A stretch of 64,000 bases of DNA from Apilactobacillus waqarii (lineage in GTDB: Bacteria > Bacillota > Bacilli > Lactobacillales > Lactobacillaceae), in NCBI RefSeq assembly GCF_019061205.1, contig NZ_JAHQYH010000003.1, positions 62,001-126,000 on the forward strand, in the 5' to 3' direction. Shown piece after piece: positions 17,204 to 26,291 of this stretch. Position 1 is the stretch's first letter; the number at the start of each line of letters is the position of its first letter. The notes under the pieces were generated by a model. It was not told the DNA's origin, did not search any database, and saw only the letters and a program-made list of their open reading frames with translations. Position numbers and translations under genes: made by a program.

Positions 17204-17824
17204 ATGGAATCGGCCTGGAATATAGTTGGCCTACTTCTTTGGATAATTTTGGTTATTTATGCAATTTTTATTATTCATAACATCGGGGTAAGAAGAAGTA
17301 GGCTAATCATAAATGGGCACTACGACTTTTCATTAACTCACCATTTAAAGACGATTGCACAAATCGTCGTGTTATTTGCTGGGATTGGATTTATGTCTTT
17401 TGAGACATTCTATCCAAACGTTAATGGATCAAATGTTGTCACAACACGTGACTTCAAGCCATTAATTTTGGATACCAATGGTAACAGCTCTTACTATGTG
17501 AAGGTCAAAAGTGGGAATAATTCATCTTTGAATCAGTCTTACTCATATTTGGTTAATGGACAACGTCTATCAGTATCAAGTTCAGCATCAAGCGTGCTAG
17601 TTGGTACTAATAGCGAAATTAATGTTCAAAAGTCAGCGGTTAGATGGAATGACAATGAAGCTAAGACGCTAGACAAGAAATACCAAAGAGCGTGGGTTGC
17701 CGACGTAACCGTTACGTATAAAGACAGTTTTTGGAATGGAATCGGATTACATGCAGGACGTCAGTTCAAGAGTTATACTCTAATCCGTATTCCGGATAAT
17801 TCATTTATTTATAACGAAAAATAA
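17204..17824 (+). CDS. Membrane-anchored protein, LVIS_2131-like, unknown
   Basis: A 206-residue protein with two N-terminal hydrophobic segments (about residues 7-28 and 46-66). They are followed by a Ser/Asn-rich domain of about 135 residues predicted outside the cell, with SYYVKVKSG, a QSYSYLVNGQ stretch and GRQFKSYTLIRIP near the end. It resembles lactobacillar LVIS_2131-type proteins, whose role I do not know. The ATG has AAGGAGAAG upstream. It lies after dacA and before the amino acid permease, with a convergent terminator. An envelope role is inference from topology. Confidence 0.65.
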   Translation: MESAWNIVGLLLWIILVIYAIFIIHNIGVRRSRLIINGHYDFSLTHHLKTIAQIVVLFAGIGFMSFETFYPNVNGSNVVTTRDFKPLILDTNGNSSYYVKVKSGNNSSLNQSYSYLVNGQRLSVSSSASSVLVGTNSEINVQKSAVRWNDNEAKTLDKKYQRAWVADVTVTYKDSFWNGIGLHAGRQFKSYTLIRIPDNSFIYNEK

Positions 17825-17826
17825 AA

Positions 17827-17856
17827 AGCCGCTGGATTTAATCCAGGGCTTTTTTC
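17827..17856. terminator. Terminator between convergent genes
   Basis: AAGCC-CTGGAT pairs with ATCCAG-GGCTT (17827-17851, one bulged G), with A-run before and T-run after. Confidence 0.82.
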
Positions 17857-17858
17857 GT

Positions 17859-19259
17859 TTAGTCTTGTTTTTGTAGTTTTGAATGGTGAACTCCATAAAC
17901 GAAGTAGAAGATAAATCCAATCACGATCCAGATACCAACGGAAATCTTGGTAATGTCTGGAAGCATGATGATGAAGAAGATGCTGAATACACCAGCTACG
18001 ATTGGTAGGAATGGATACCATGGCATCTTGAATCCTGTGTTTTTAATATCTTTTCTACGACGAAGTTTGATAACACCAAATGAGATAAATGCGAAGGCAA
18101 TCAATGTTCCAGCGTTAATCAATGATGCTAGTTGCGTCAATGGAACCAAACCAGCAAAGACAGCTTGAACGATAGTTGCAATGATAATCGCGTTCTTGGG
18201 TACTGAATGCTTGGCGTTAACACGGCCGATGAACTTAGGCAAAAGGCCGTCTCTACCAAGTGCGTATACTAGGCGAGAACCACCGATGAACATAGTTACC
18301 ATGGCGGTAAAAATTCCAAACAAAGCACCGATAGTAATTAGTTTATTGAATGCTGACAAGTGAATAATTTGAAGAGCATAAGCTGCAGGATCATCAACAT
18401 TTAGTTCTTTGTAATTAACGATTCCAGTAAGTACCATTGAAAATGCAACATATAAAACTACGGCGATAATCACAGTACCGATAATTCCCTTGATCACGTT
18501 CTTACCGGGGTCAATGGTTTCAGCGGAGTTAGAAGCTAATGCATCAAAACCAATGAAAGCAAAGAAGACAGTGGCAGCTGCTGTGAATATACCACCCATA
18601 CCAAATGGAGTTGAGTGGAATTGAGCAGGGTAGAAAGGAACATAATTACTTGTCTTAACGTAGAAAGCACCGATGATGATGAAAATAATGATAATGGCGA
18701 CTTTGACAATCACGGCGAAGTTTTCAACGCGTTTTGACATTTCCGAACCCATTAGCAGAATTCCCGCAATCACAATCACAATGAGGACGGCTGAGATGTT
18801 AATCACGCCACCTTCCATTGGACTGGCTTGTAGGGCGGTCGGTAAATTAATTCCGATGGCGGCTAAGATATTGTTATTAAAGTAAGCGGCAAAACCGGTA
18901 GCTTCTGCCGATACTGCTAAGAAGTATTCAAGGATTAGGGCCCAACCCAAAATCCAACCAACAATTTCACCATAGACAACTGAACCAAATGAGTAAGCTG
19001 ATCCGGCAATTGGCATGGCCGATGAAAATTCTGCGTAGGCCATACCAACTAATCCAGAAACGATGGCTGCCATTAAAAAGGCAATCGCAACGGCTGGACC
19101 AGCATGACTGGCGGCTTCGTGTCCGGGAAGGATGAAAATCCCGGTACCAATCACGGCACCGATACCCAAACCAATCAAGTCTTTAGTGGTCAAAGACTTG
19201 GATAATCGTGAATCGGCCTCTAAATAATTGCTAACCGATTCCTTTTTAAAAATTTGCAT
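17859..19259 (-). CDS. APC family amino acid permease (CAT/YfnA-like)
   Basis: The 466-residue protein has 12 hydrophobic segments of the APC superfamily, importing or exchanging amino acids across the cell membrane. Helix 1 reads GLGIGAVIGTGIFILPG, the substrate-binding unwound motif; helix 6 includes FFAFIGFDALASNSAE, typical of the CAT/YfnA branch. I placed the start at the ATG at 19259 with AAAAGG upstream; the frame extends to a GTG at 19271 that overlaps that site. A LysR regulator is transcribed divergently about 107 bases away and is the natural candidate controller. Substrate unknown. Confidence 0.9.
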   Translation of the reverse strand: MQIFKKESVSNYLEADSRLSKSLTTKDLIGLGIGAVIGTGIFILPGHEAASHAGPAVAIAFLMAAIVSGLVGMAYAEFSSAMPIAGSAYSFGSVVYGEIVGWILGWALILEYFLAVSAEATGFAAYFNNNILAAIGINLPTALQASPMEGGVINISAVLIVIVIAGILLMGSEMSKRVENFAVIVKVAIIIIFIIIGAFYVKTSNYVPFYPAQFHSTPFGMGGIFTAAATVFFAFIGFDALASNSAETIDPGKNVIKGIIGTVIIAVVLYVAFSMVLTGIVNYKELNVDDPAAYALQIIHLSAFNKLITIGALFGIFTAMVTMFIGGSRLVYALGRDGLLPKFIGRVNAKHSVPKNAIIIATIVQAVFAGLVPLTQLASLINAGTLIAFAFISFGVIKLRRRKDIKNTGFKMPWYPFLPIVAGVFSIFFIIMLPDITKISVGIWIVIGFIFYFVYGVHHSKLQKQD

Positions 19260-19366
19260 AGATATCAACACCTTTTCTTGTTTATTTGTACTATTAACTA
19301 TATAATGAGTACCAACATAAGTAAAATTAATAAATTCAATATTTACATAAGAAAAGATGATATAAG

Positions 19367-20236
19367 ATGAATCGATTTATTGTACTAGAAGCAGTATTAC
19401 AGAATAAGAGTTTCACTAAAGCCGCAGAACAACTGGGTTATACCCAATCTTCTGTTAGTCAAATGATGTCCAATTTGGAAAAGGAATTCAACATGCACAT
19501 CCTAAAGCGTTCCAGATCAGGAGTTGAGTTAACACCGGATGGGGAAAAACTTTATCCACATATCAGACAAGCGCTTCGTCAATACCGTGGATTAATTGAC
19601 ACCGCTAACGAAATCAATGGCCTTCAATCAGGAACGGTCAAAATTGGGGCAATTACTAGTGTTAGTTGTTACTGGTTGCCAGACCTCTTCAAAGAGTTTA
19701 AGGCTCTTTATCCACAGATTAATTTCGTTTTAAACCAGGGTGACTATGGAACCATCATCGATTGGTTGAAAACCGACCAAATTGATTTTGCCATCATGAC
19801 CGCTGAATACGGAGAAGGTTTTAATAAGACAATTGTCCACAACACTAACATGAATGCGTTCATTCCAGTTGATCATCCATATGCCAACGCCGATGCAGTG
19901 CCAATTGAAGCCCTCGCAGATGATCCATTCATCCTAGTTGAGGGTGGTGGATACAGTGAACCACTTGAAGCATTTAAATGTTCCGGTGTCACACCAAACG
20001 TGCGCTACAAGATTCAAGATGACTACACCATCATGGCGATGGTTGAAGCAGGACTAGGGGTCAGCATACTATCCGAATTAGTTTATCGTCGTACCGACTT
20101 CAATATCGTCAGTAAGCCGGTTGAACCAAACGTGACTAGACCAGTCGCAATTGTTTATAAGAGTAAAGACGAGCTACCAATCGCCAGTCAACACTTTGCG
20201 AAATTTATCATTGATAGAAAAGAAGAACTCAAATAA
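19367..20236 (+). CDS. LysR family transcriptional regulator
   Basis: A 289-residue LTTR. The N-terminal winged helix-turn-helix (residues about 1-60) has FTKAAEQLGYTQSSVSQMMSNLEKE. The co-inducer domain follows, with two Rossmann-like halves, including GTVKIGAITSVS and the late MVEAGLGVSILSE motif. It is divergent from the APC permease, so by the usual LysR logic it probably controls that gene and itself in response to an amino acid; this is inferred from layout. It ends at a clear terminator. Confidence 0.92.
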   Translation: MNRFIVLEAVLQNKSFTKAAEQLGYTQSSVSQMMSNLEKEFNMHILKRSRSGVELTPDGEKLYPHIRQALRQYRGLIDTANEINGLQSGTVKIGAITSVSCYWLPDLFKEFKALYPQINFVLNQGDYGTIIDWLKTDQIDFAIMTAEYGEGFNKTIVHNTNMNAFIPVDHPYANADAVPIEALADDPFILVEGGGYSEPLEAFKCSGVTPNVRYKIQDDYTIMAMVEAGLGVSILSELVYRRTDFNIVSKPVEPNVTRPVAIVYKSKDELPIASQHFAKFIIDRKEELK

Positions 20237-20240
20237 AAAA

Positions 20241-20265
20241 AGCCATTCGATTGAATGGCTTTTTT
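20241..20265. terminator. Terminator, LysR gene / flavoprotein gene
   Basis: AGCCATTC pairs with GAATGGCT (20241-20260), A-run before and T-run after, serving both convergent genes. Confidence 0.9.
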
Positions 20266-20267
20266 GC

Positions 20268-22124
20268 TTACATGTAAATGGTTGGGTTTTCAACAAAGAT
20301 GTCTAATAGCTCTTTGGCGATATCGTCTCCGGCGCGTAAGATTGAATCATTAACACCTGGACGAGGGATAGCTGAGGTAACGAAGTACAACCCTTCGGTA
20401 TTTAATCCCCATGTGTATAAGTTTGGTTGGCCGACCACTTGGTCAGTCTTAATGTCGATATCCACAGATGAGTTATCCACTGTTTCACCATCAGATAAGG
20501 TGATTGGAAGTGGCTTGATTAAGCCGTTATCCATCATGCTTGTGATAACAGGGTTTGCGGAAACCTTGGTAACAGGAGCGTTGGTACGTGCTTCGATTAA
20601 AGCATCACCGTGGATAATTTCTTCACCGTAGAATGCTGAACGGGTGATGAACTTGTGGTTGGCACCGATAACTTGCATTTGAGGACCGATAATCTTCACG
20701 ATACCGGCATCCATCAATGCTAGGATTTCTTGGCTTCGAACTGCTGGAGCACCTTGTGATAGGAACTTCATGTCCGAAGAGAAACGACCTAGGTACTTAT
20801 GCACCAAATCATCGTTTGTAAATAAGTGATTAGATAACACGTAACGAATGTTGTCACGAAGATCACGTAGCATTTCTAGTGAACCGATGACAGGACCGGT
20901 CTTAGAGCCTAGTAAAGCGTCGTCGATCATTTCTTTTAACCAAGTCTTGATGTGTTCTTGATAGTTATCCAGTGTGGATATCTTTACACCAGCGACTGGG
21001 TTTAAAATCTTGTCCCAATCAAAGACTTCTTCAGTTGGTAGGTGGTAACTACCGATTAAAGCGTTGTGGTTGTCAGTTTCTTTGAACTTCTTTTGGAAGT
21101 CTTCAACATCGATTTCTGGATGTTTTAGACTGAATAAAAAGCTGTAGTAACGATATTCGATGTCTAATCTTAATAACATGTGGAAATCTTCGAATGAGAT
21201 ATGGCCATCCTTTAGATGTTTATCCACATTTTCGTTGGTTAAAAAGACAGCTGGATAGTTTTCGTTGAATGCCTTTTGACTAATTGCTTTAGGATAGTAA
21301 GGCACACCACGTCTTGAACCAGCAAAGATAGTAGGTTCATCACCTGATGCATGGTAAGTTAGGGTATCGTCACCGTTGTTGGTGAAGTATCCACCACGGC
21401 CCTCGGTTAGACGGGATACGAAGTCATTAAAACTAAGACCCATTCCACGGATAATCACATTTTGATCACTGGTGATTGTTGATAAATCCGCTTCATCAGC
21501 TTCACCAGGTAAAATGTAGGTTAGACCGTAGTCCTTAGCGTATTTTTGAAGTGATTCTTGGTCTTTGGTTAACTTGTTTTCTTGTTGACCTAGACTGAAT
21601 ACTAGCTTATCAACAGGATAATCCACATCACCCACAGATACGACGAAAGAATCATCCTTGACCTTTTCGACGTTATCCACATTTTGGTTGAAGTGAACAG
21701 CCAAATTGATGTTGTCGTTGTCCTTGATTTGTTCAACTAATTGTTGGAAGAACCATTGGCAGTAGGCACCGCAAATGGCACGAGGAACATAACTTCTGTC
21801 GTTAATCTTATCAACAGCTGTTAGTAACTCGTCTTTGTTATCAACATCTAGACTGTTGATAAACTCATTTGAGATATCTGATTGGCACCATTGCGAAATA
21901 CTTAGTGCATCTTTTTGTCCATCATCGAATAATGAAAGTTCATTGGCAGGGGTATTCATAATTAGACTAATTGGTTGTTTGACTTTCCAGACACGGCCAC
22001 CTGCAACGGCACGGTCGAAAAGATGAATTGTTAAATTGTCATGATCAGATGATTCAAAGTTTTGAATCAAATTGTTAAGCATTAACAGACCACGAGGGCC
22101 TGCACCGATAATTCCGATTTTCAT
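20268..22124 (-). CDS. FAD/NAD(P)-binding protein (FAD_NAD_binding_9 type)
   Basis: This large 618-residue flavoprotein begins KIGIIGAGPRGLLML, a Rossmann FAD-binding motif. The segment FDRAVAGGRVWKVKQPISLIMNTPA matches the FAD-NAD(P)-binding family found in lactic acid bacteria. IIRGMGLSFND is a second nucleotide-binding motif. No signal or membrane segment is seen. The ATG at 22124 has AAAGGAGTG upstream. Relatives are uncharacterised oxidoreductases sometimes compared with hydroxyacylglutathione- or monooxygenase-like enzymes; the substrate is unknown. It stands alone, divergent from a small conserved gene. Confidence 0.82.
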   Translation of the reverse strand: MKIGIIGAGPRGLLMLNNLIQNFESSDHDNLTIHLFDRAVAGGRVWKVKQPISLIMNTPANELSLFDDGQKDALSISQWCQSDISNEFINSLDVDNKDELLTAVDKINDRSYVPRAICGAYCQWFFQQLVEQIKDNDNINLAVHFNQNVDNVEKVKDDSFVVSVGDVDYPVDKLVFSLGQQENKLTKDQESLQKYAKDYGLTYILPGEADEADLSTITSDQNVIIRGMGLSFNDFVSRLTEGRGGYFTNNGDDTLTYHASGDEPTIFAGSRRGVPYYPKAISQKAFNENYPAVFLTNENVDKHLKDGHISFEDFHMLLRLDIEYRYYSFLFSLKHPEIDVEDFQKKFKETDNHNALIGSYHLPTEEVFDWDKILNPVAGVKISTLDNYQEHIKTWLKEMIDDALLGSKTGPVIGSLEMLRDLRDNIRYVLSNHLFTNDDLVHKYLGRFSSDMKFLSQGAPAVRSQEILALMDAGIVKIIGPQMQVIGANHKFITRSAFYGEEIIHGDALIEARTNAPVTKVSANPVITSMMDNGLIKPLPITLSDGETVDNSSVDIDIKTDQVVGQPNLYTWGLNTEGLYFVTSAIPRPGVNDSILRAGDDIAKELLDIFVENPTIYM

Positions 22125-22246
22125 TTCGAACACTCCTTTATAATAAGATAATAACATGATTGAAAAAGTGATTTCATTTTTAACGCATTATTTTCTAAAA
22201 ATGATTATGGATTATGATAAAATGATAGCTAAGGATGGTGTTAATA

Positions 22247-22576
22247 ATGAGTGAATTAATTCCAGAAAACATGGACGAAGTAAAATTAAAGATGGCTCGT
22301 ATGTTAATCGACGGACATAAGGTAACCGAAGAAGAAGTAATCTTCCAAGCGGTTGCTGATTTATTCCAAGATTACCTAGAAGAAGCAGAAGAAGGTCACT
22401 ACGACACTTCTAAGCTAGCTGATGATGGAGTAACTTTCACAGTTACCGGTATCAGTGGTCGTCAAATTGCTGAATTTAAATCAAATGGAGAAAGCTTCGT
22501 TGAGGACTTCAAAAAAGACGCATTAGATTTGTGTTTTAGACTAGAAGACGAAGCCCAACGAATTGCTCGACTATAA
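22247..22576 (+). CDS. Small acidic protein, unknown
   Basis: A 109-residue acidic protein, largely helical, not assigned to a family. It begins MSELIPENMDEVKLKMARML, has a highly acidic middle (DYLEEAEEGHYD), then VTFTVTGISGRQIAEF and a C-terminal helix. I use the ATG at 22247 because AAGGATGGTG lies about six bases before it; an ATG at 22235 overlaps that site. It has its own terminator. There is nothing in the neighbours to suggest its job. Confidence 0.7.
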   Translation: MSELIPENMDEVKLKMARMLIDGHKVTEEEVIFQAVADLFQDYLEEAEEGHYDTSKLADDGVTFTVTGISGRQIAEFKSNGESFVEDFKKDALDLCFRLEDEAQRIARL

Positions 22577-22585
22577 AAATAAAAA

Positions 22586-22613
22586 GCGTTGCCAAATCGG
22601 CAACGCTTTTTTA
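22586..22613. terminator. Terminator after small acidic gene
   Basis: GCGTTGCC (22586-22593) pairs with GGCAACGC (22599-22606), followed by six T; A-run on the other side serves the convergent gene. Confidence 0.92.
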
Positions 22614-23123
22614 TTAGTTTTCAACAGGTAAATCGACTTTTACTCGTTCGATAATGTGACCTTCGATGTTATGAAGTAGTTCGTTGTACCAGAAGCCATC
22701 CTTGAAGTTTAGCTTTTGGTCTAACGCATAAACGGTCAATGTGTAATCATGCACACCACTTGGTGGCTTAGGTCCCATGTACTTGTGACTGATAGGTTGA
22801 TCACCTAGGTTATAGATGTGACCAGCTGAACTGTTGTTACCTTGAGTCCAGTGTAGTGGATTTTCTTGACTTGCGTTTTCAGGAACAACCACGTCCTTAC
22901 CATCTAGTCCAGCGACTAACCAGTGAATCCATTCAAAACCACATACTGGAATTGAATCTAAATCGGTTAGTGCAAAGGCGATTTCCTTGGTGTCGGCAGG
23001 AACATCTTCAATTGAGAAGGGAAATGATACGATTGGAAAATCGTTTTGCTTAAACTCCTCAGCTGCATGACGAGTGTACTTGTCTGGTAGACGGTTGTTG
23101 TCTAATTGAACGTTTACTTTCAT
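22614..23123 (-). CDS. YbhB/YbcL family PEBP-like protein
   Basis: A 169-residue phosphatidylethanolamine-binding-protein-like protein (Raf kinase inhibitor family). Typical motifs are EIAFALTDLDSIP, the WIHWLV segment, the YMGPKPPSGVHDYTLTVYALD block that forms the anion-binding pocket, and the C-terminal HIIERVKVDLP. Its cytosolic function in bacteria is not established. AGGAGG precedes the ATG. It is translated downstream of the membrane-anchored gene at 23135, with a gap of 11 bases, so the two are likely one operon. Confidence 0.88.
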   Translation of the reverse strand: MKVNVQLDNNRLPDKYTRHAAEEFKQNDFPIVSFPFSIEDVPADTKEIAFALTDLDSIPVCGFEWIHWLVAGLDGKDVVVPENASQENPLHWTQGNNSSAGHIYNLGDQPISHKYMGPKPPSGVHDYTLTVYALDQKLNFKDGFWYNELLHNIEGHIIERVKVDLPVEN

Positions 23124-23134
23124 GAATAATCCTC

Positions 23135-23596
23135 CTATCTAACAAATTTTAAGATGTAATAACCCTGTGAATCGGCTGAAACGGTATAGGTTTGATAACC
23201 AGCTTGAACCCACTGACTTTGCGTTGCCTTAGCGTAGTTTTGCGCGTCAGCAACAGAACTAAAGATGTGAGTACCATCAAACATGGTCTTCTTCTTTGAT
23301 TGGTTTGATGAATTACTCTTAGTTTGGTTATTCTTACTTTGTTCGGATGTGTTTGATTCATCCATACTTGAACTACTTTGATTACTTGATTGAGTCATCT
23401 TAGTGGCTTGATTGTCATGGCTGCTAGTGAAGTAGGTAACGGCTTTTACTCCGCCTAAGATTAACGCTGCCACAACGACGATAAAGATAATAATTGGCCA
23501 AATGTGATTTGAATTTGACTGATTATTTTCGGAGTTCATAAATGTATCATCGAAAGTATATTTACGAATACGGTTGTCATTGTCACCATTATTCAT
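23135..23596 (-). CDS. Membrane-anchored protein with Ser/Asn/Gln linker
   Basis: The 153-residue protein has a polar N-terminus of about 30 residues, one transmembrane helix (WPIIIFIVVVAALILGGV), then about 45 residues rich in Ser, Asn and Gln, and a 48-residue C-terminal domain with SVADAQNYAKATQSQW and GYQTYTVSADSQGYYIL. That domain looks like a small SPOR-like or YxxD-type wall-binding module, but I cannot assign it. Predicted topology places it outside the cell. GGAGGATT lies upstream of the ATG. A role at the envelope is inferred from topology only. Confidence 0.7.
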   Translation of the reverse strand: MNNGDNDNRIRKYTFDDTFMNSENNQSNSNHIWPIIIFIVVVAALILGGVKAVTYFTSSHDNQATKMTQSSNQSSSSMDESNTSEQSKNNQTKSNSSNQSKKKTMFDGTHIFSSVADAQNYAKATQSQWVQAGYQTYTVSADSQGYYILKFVR

Positions 23597-23728
23597 AATA
23601 ATAATCCTCCATTCGGAAAAAAGATTTGCACTTATATTATAACAAATATTGAACCTGATAGGAATTAAGCTAAATGTTTGAAGATATCGATAAATAGCTA
23701 TAGTGTTTTAATTAAGGAGGGATGAAAC

Positions 23729-24592
23729 ATGACAATTGGATTTATCGGAACCGGTGTAATGGGTTCCTCAATGATTAATAATTTATTGAAAGCAGGATAT
23801 GAGGTAAACGTATTTAACCGTACCAAGGCTCACGCGCAAAGCGTCATCGATAACGGTGCTAAGTGGTTAGATACGCCTGAACAAATCGCACAATCTTCAG
23901 ATGTTGTGATCACAATTGCTGGTTTCCCTGATGACGTAAAAGAAATTTACTTTGGTGATAACGGATTATTCAAGGGCGCCGATTCAGACACCATCTTGAT
24001 TGATTCGACCACTTCAACACCAAAATTAGACGAAGAAATCTTTGCTGAAGGCCAAAAGAAGGGTATCGAAACATTGGATGCCCCCGTATCCGGTGGTGAT
24101 GTTGGTGCAAAAAAGGGTGCCTTAACCATCATGGTTGGTGGTAATCAAGAAACCTTTGATAAGGTTAAACCAATTCTAGATACCATGGGCAGCCAAGTAA
24201 AACTATTTGGTGGTGCCGGTAAGGGTCAACATACTAAGATGGCAAACCAAATCATGATTGCAGGTACAATGACTGGAATGGTCGAAATGTACGAATACGG
24301 TAAGGCTGCCGGATTGGACTTAGGTTCAATGATGGATACCGTCTCAAGTGGTAGTGCAGATAACTGGAGCTTAGATAACTATGGCCCACGTGTATTGAAG
24401 GGTGACTTTAAGCCTGGATTTTCAGCTAAGCACTTCTTGAAGGACTTACGAATCGCCTTACAAGGTGCTGAAGAAATGCACATTGATTTACCAGCTACCA
24501 AATTAGCTAAACAATTATACGACAAGATGGTTAACGATTATCAATTAGGTGATGACGGAACCCAAGGACTTGTCAAAATTTACGAAAAATAA
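23729..24592 (+). CDS. NAD(P)-dependent beta-hydroxyacid dehydrogenase (HIBADH family)
   Basis: The 287-residue enzyme belongs to the 3-hydroxyisobutyrate / tartronate semialdehyde reductase family. The N-terminal Rossmann motif is GFIGTGVMGSSM; the substrate motif DAPVSGGDVGAKKG and the catalytic lysine region GKGQHTKMANQI follow. The N-residue after the lysine (KMANQ) is conserved. Soluble cytosolic enzyme; which beta-hydroxyacid it uses cannot be told. AAGGAGGG precedes the ATG. It is a single gene ending at a good terminator. Confidence 0.9.
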   Translation: MTIGFIGTGVMGSSMINNLLKAGYEVNVFNRTKAHAQSVIDNGAKWLDTPEQIAQSSDVVITIAGFPDDVKEIYFGDNGLFKGADSDTILIDSTTSTPKLDEEIFAEGQKKGIETLDAPVSGGDVGAKKGALTIMVGGNQETFDKVKPILDTMGSQVKLFGGAGKGQHTKMANQIMIAGTMTGMVEMYEYGKAAGLDLGSMMDTVSSGSADNWSLDNYGPRVLKGDFKPGFSAKHFLKDLRIALQGAEEMHIDLPATKLAKQLYDKMVNDYQLGDDGTQGLVKIYEK

Positions 24593-24604
24593 GCTAAACA
24601 AAAA

Positions 24605-24634
24605 GAAGGCATCAAATGATGCCTTCTTTTTTTA
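24605..24634. terminator. Terminator, dehydrogenase / trpZ
   Basis: GAAGGCATC (24605-24613) pairs with GATGCCTTC (24618-24626), then T-run; A residues on the other side serve the convergent operon. Confidence 0.9.
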
Positions 24635-25402
24635 TTGAATATCGTTGAAGAATGTAAGTAATTCTTCTTTGGTTAGCTTTTGTTTGTCTTCACCTGAAAT
24701 GTCGTATGAAATCTTTCCTTGGTGAAGTACCAATAGGCGGTTTCCATACCTCAATGCATCTTCTAGGTGGTGGGTAATCATAAGACAGGTTAGGTTTTGT
24801 TCCTTAATGGTTTCATCAGTGATGTCCATTAGGTTTTGGGATGTCTTAGGATCCAAAGCAGCGGTATGTTCATCTAGTAGTAAGATGCCAGGTTTTTTAA
24901 TGGTTGCCATTAGAAAACTCAAAGCTTGGCGTTGACCACCAGATAGACTACCAGTCGCAGTGTTTAAACGATGATCTAAGTTGTTGTTCATCTTAGCGGT
25001 GATGTCTTTGAAACGTTTCATTTCACCCTTTAGTTTACGAGGTATTAGGTGATGGTGACCACCACGTTTTTCAGCAAGCAATAGGTTTTCGGCAACTGTC
25101 ATACGAGGAGCAGTTCCTAGCTTAGGGTCTTGGAAGACACGGCTTAAAAATGATGTACGTTTAACAACTGACATGTTAGTAATGTCTTTATCCTTGTAGA
25201 TAACCTTACCAGCAGTAGGGCGAAGGTTACCACCAATGGTGTTGAATAACGTTGATTTACCAGCACCGTTGGAACCTAAGATGGTGATGAAGTCTCCTTC
25301 ATGAATATCTAGGTCAACATGATCTAAGATGTTTAATTCTTCTGGAGTATCTTCGTTAACGGTCTTTACGACATCTTTTAATTGAAAGATTGTCTTAGTC
25401 AT
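24632..25402 (-). CDS. trpZ: ABC transporter ATPase, TrpZ-like
   Basis: The 256-residue ATPase energises a predicted tryptophan importer. Walker A is LGSNGAGKST, signature LSGGQRQALSFL, Walker B GILLLDEHTAAL with H replacing P after the catalytic Glu, and the switch His in MITHHLEDAL. It overlaps the permease gene by eight bases, so translation is coupled. The three-gene order SBP-permease-ATPase matches the streptococcal TrpXYZ system (COG1101/COG4120/COG2984). The Trp-codon leader upstream supports the substrate. Confidence 0.88.
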   Translation of the reverse strand: MTKTIFQLKDVVKTVNEDTPEELNILDHVDLDIHEGDFITILGSNGAGKSTLFNTIGGNLRPTAGKVIYKDKDITNMSVVKRTSFLSRVFQDPKLGTAPRMTVAENLLLAEKRGGHHHLIPRKLKGEMKRFKDITAKMNNNLDHRLNTATGSLSGGQRQALSFLMATIKKPGILLLDEHTAALDPKTSQNLMDITDETIKEQNLTCLMITHHLEDALRYGNRLLVLHQGKISYDISGEDKQKLTKEELLTFFNDIQ

Positions 25403-26291
25403 TTTTTAGCCCCCTCTTTAAGACATGTTTTAGATGGAAGCGACTTTCGAATGCGGGAAGACCCATGAAAATCGCAAGTAGGATTGATGAGATTAAGTTC
25501 AAGTCGTTGGCATTGAAACCAAGTTGTAGCACTAGTAGTAATACTAGACGGTATAAAATACTACCGACGATTACGGCAACAAGACGTTGGTTCATGGTTA
25601 AGTCACCGAAGATAACTTCACCAATGATGATTGATGCTAAGGCAACAACGATGATACCGATACCCATGTTAACGTCTGAGTAACCGTTGTTTTGAGCAAC
25701 TAAAGCACCACCTAAGGCGATTAGTCCGTTAGATACACTCACACCCATGATTTTCATGTTGTCGGTGTTGATACCTAGTGATTCGGCCATGTTTTCGTTA
25801 TCACCAGTGGCGATGAAGGCTTGACCTAAATCAGTTTGTAGGAAGTAAATAAGGATTAAAGTTACGACGGTGATGACGATGAAACCAACGAATACACCAT
25901 CGAAGTAAGGTGGTAATGATTGTAGAAACTTACCACTTAGTAACGTAGGAAGCCCTAATAGTGATTGGTTGGGCTTACCCATGATTCGAAGATCGATTGA
26001 ATATGAAGCAGTCATTACTAAGATTCCGGCAAGTAGTACAGGAATCTTTGCTTTAGTGTATAAAAGACCGGTAACAAGACCAGCGACACATCCAACTAAG
26101 AAGGCGAGGATGGTAGCTAAAACAGGATTGACACCATGAGCAATTGCCGTAACGGCTGTTGCAGCACCCATTGGGAAAGTTCCTTCAACGGTCATATCAG
26201 GGAAGTCTAGAATTCTAAATGTTAGGTAAAGACCAATTCCGATTACGGACCATAATAGTCCTTGTCCGATTGCTGAAATAATTAAACTCAT
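25395..26291 (-). CDS. trpY: ABC transporter permease, TrpY-like
   Basis: A 298-residue membrane permease with eight or nine hydrophobic segments of the COG4120 type. It contains LTFRILDFPDMTVEGTFPMGA near the N-terminus and ESLGINTDNMKIMGVSVSNGLIALGGAL, the family hallmark and the coupling region. It overlaps the SBP gene by four bases (ATGA) and the ATPase gene by eight. Function as the pore of a tryptophan (or other aromatic) importer is inferred from gene order and leader. Confidence 0.87.
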   Translation of the reverse strand: MSLIISAIGQGLLWSVIGIGLYLTFRILDFPDMTVEGTFPMGAATAVTAIAHGVNPVLATILAFLVGCVAGLVTGLLYTKAKIPVLLAGILVMTASYSIDLRIMGKPNQSLLGLPTLLSGKFLQSLPPYFDGVFVGFIVITVVTLILIYFLQTDLGQAFIATGDNENMAESLGINTDNMKIMGVSVSNGLIALGGALVAQNNGYSDVNMGIGIIVVALASIIIGEVIFGDLTMNQRLVAVIVGSILYRLVLLLVLQLGFNANDLNLISSILLAIFMGLPAFESRFHLKHVLKRGLKND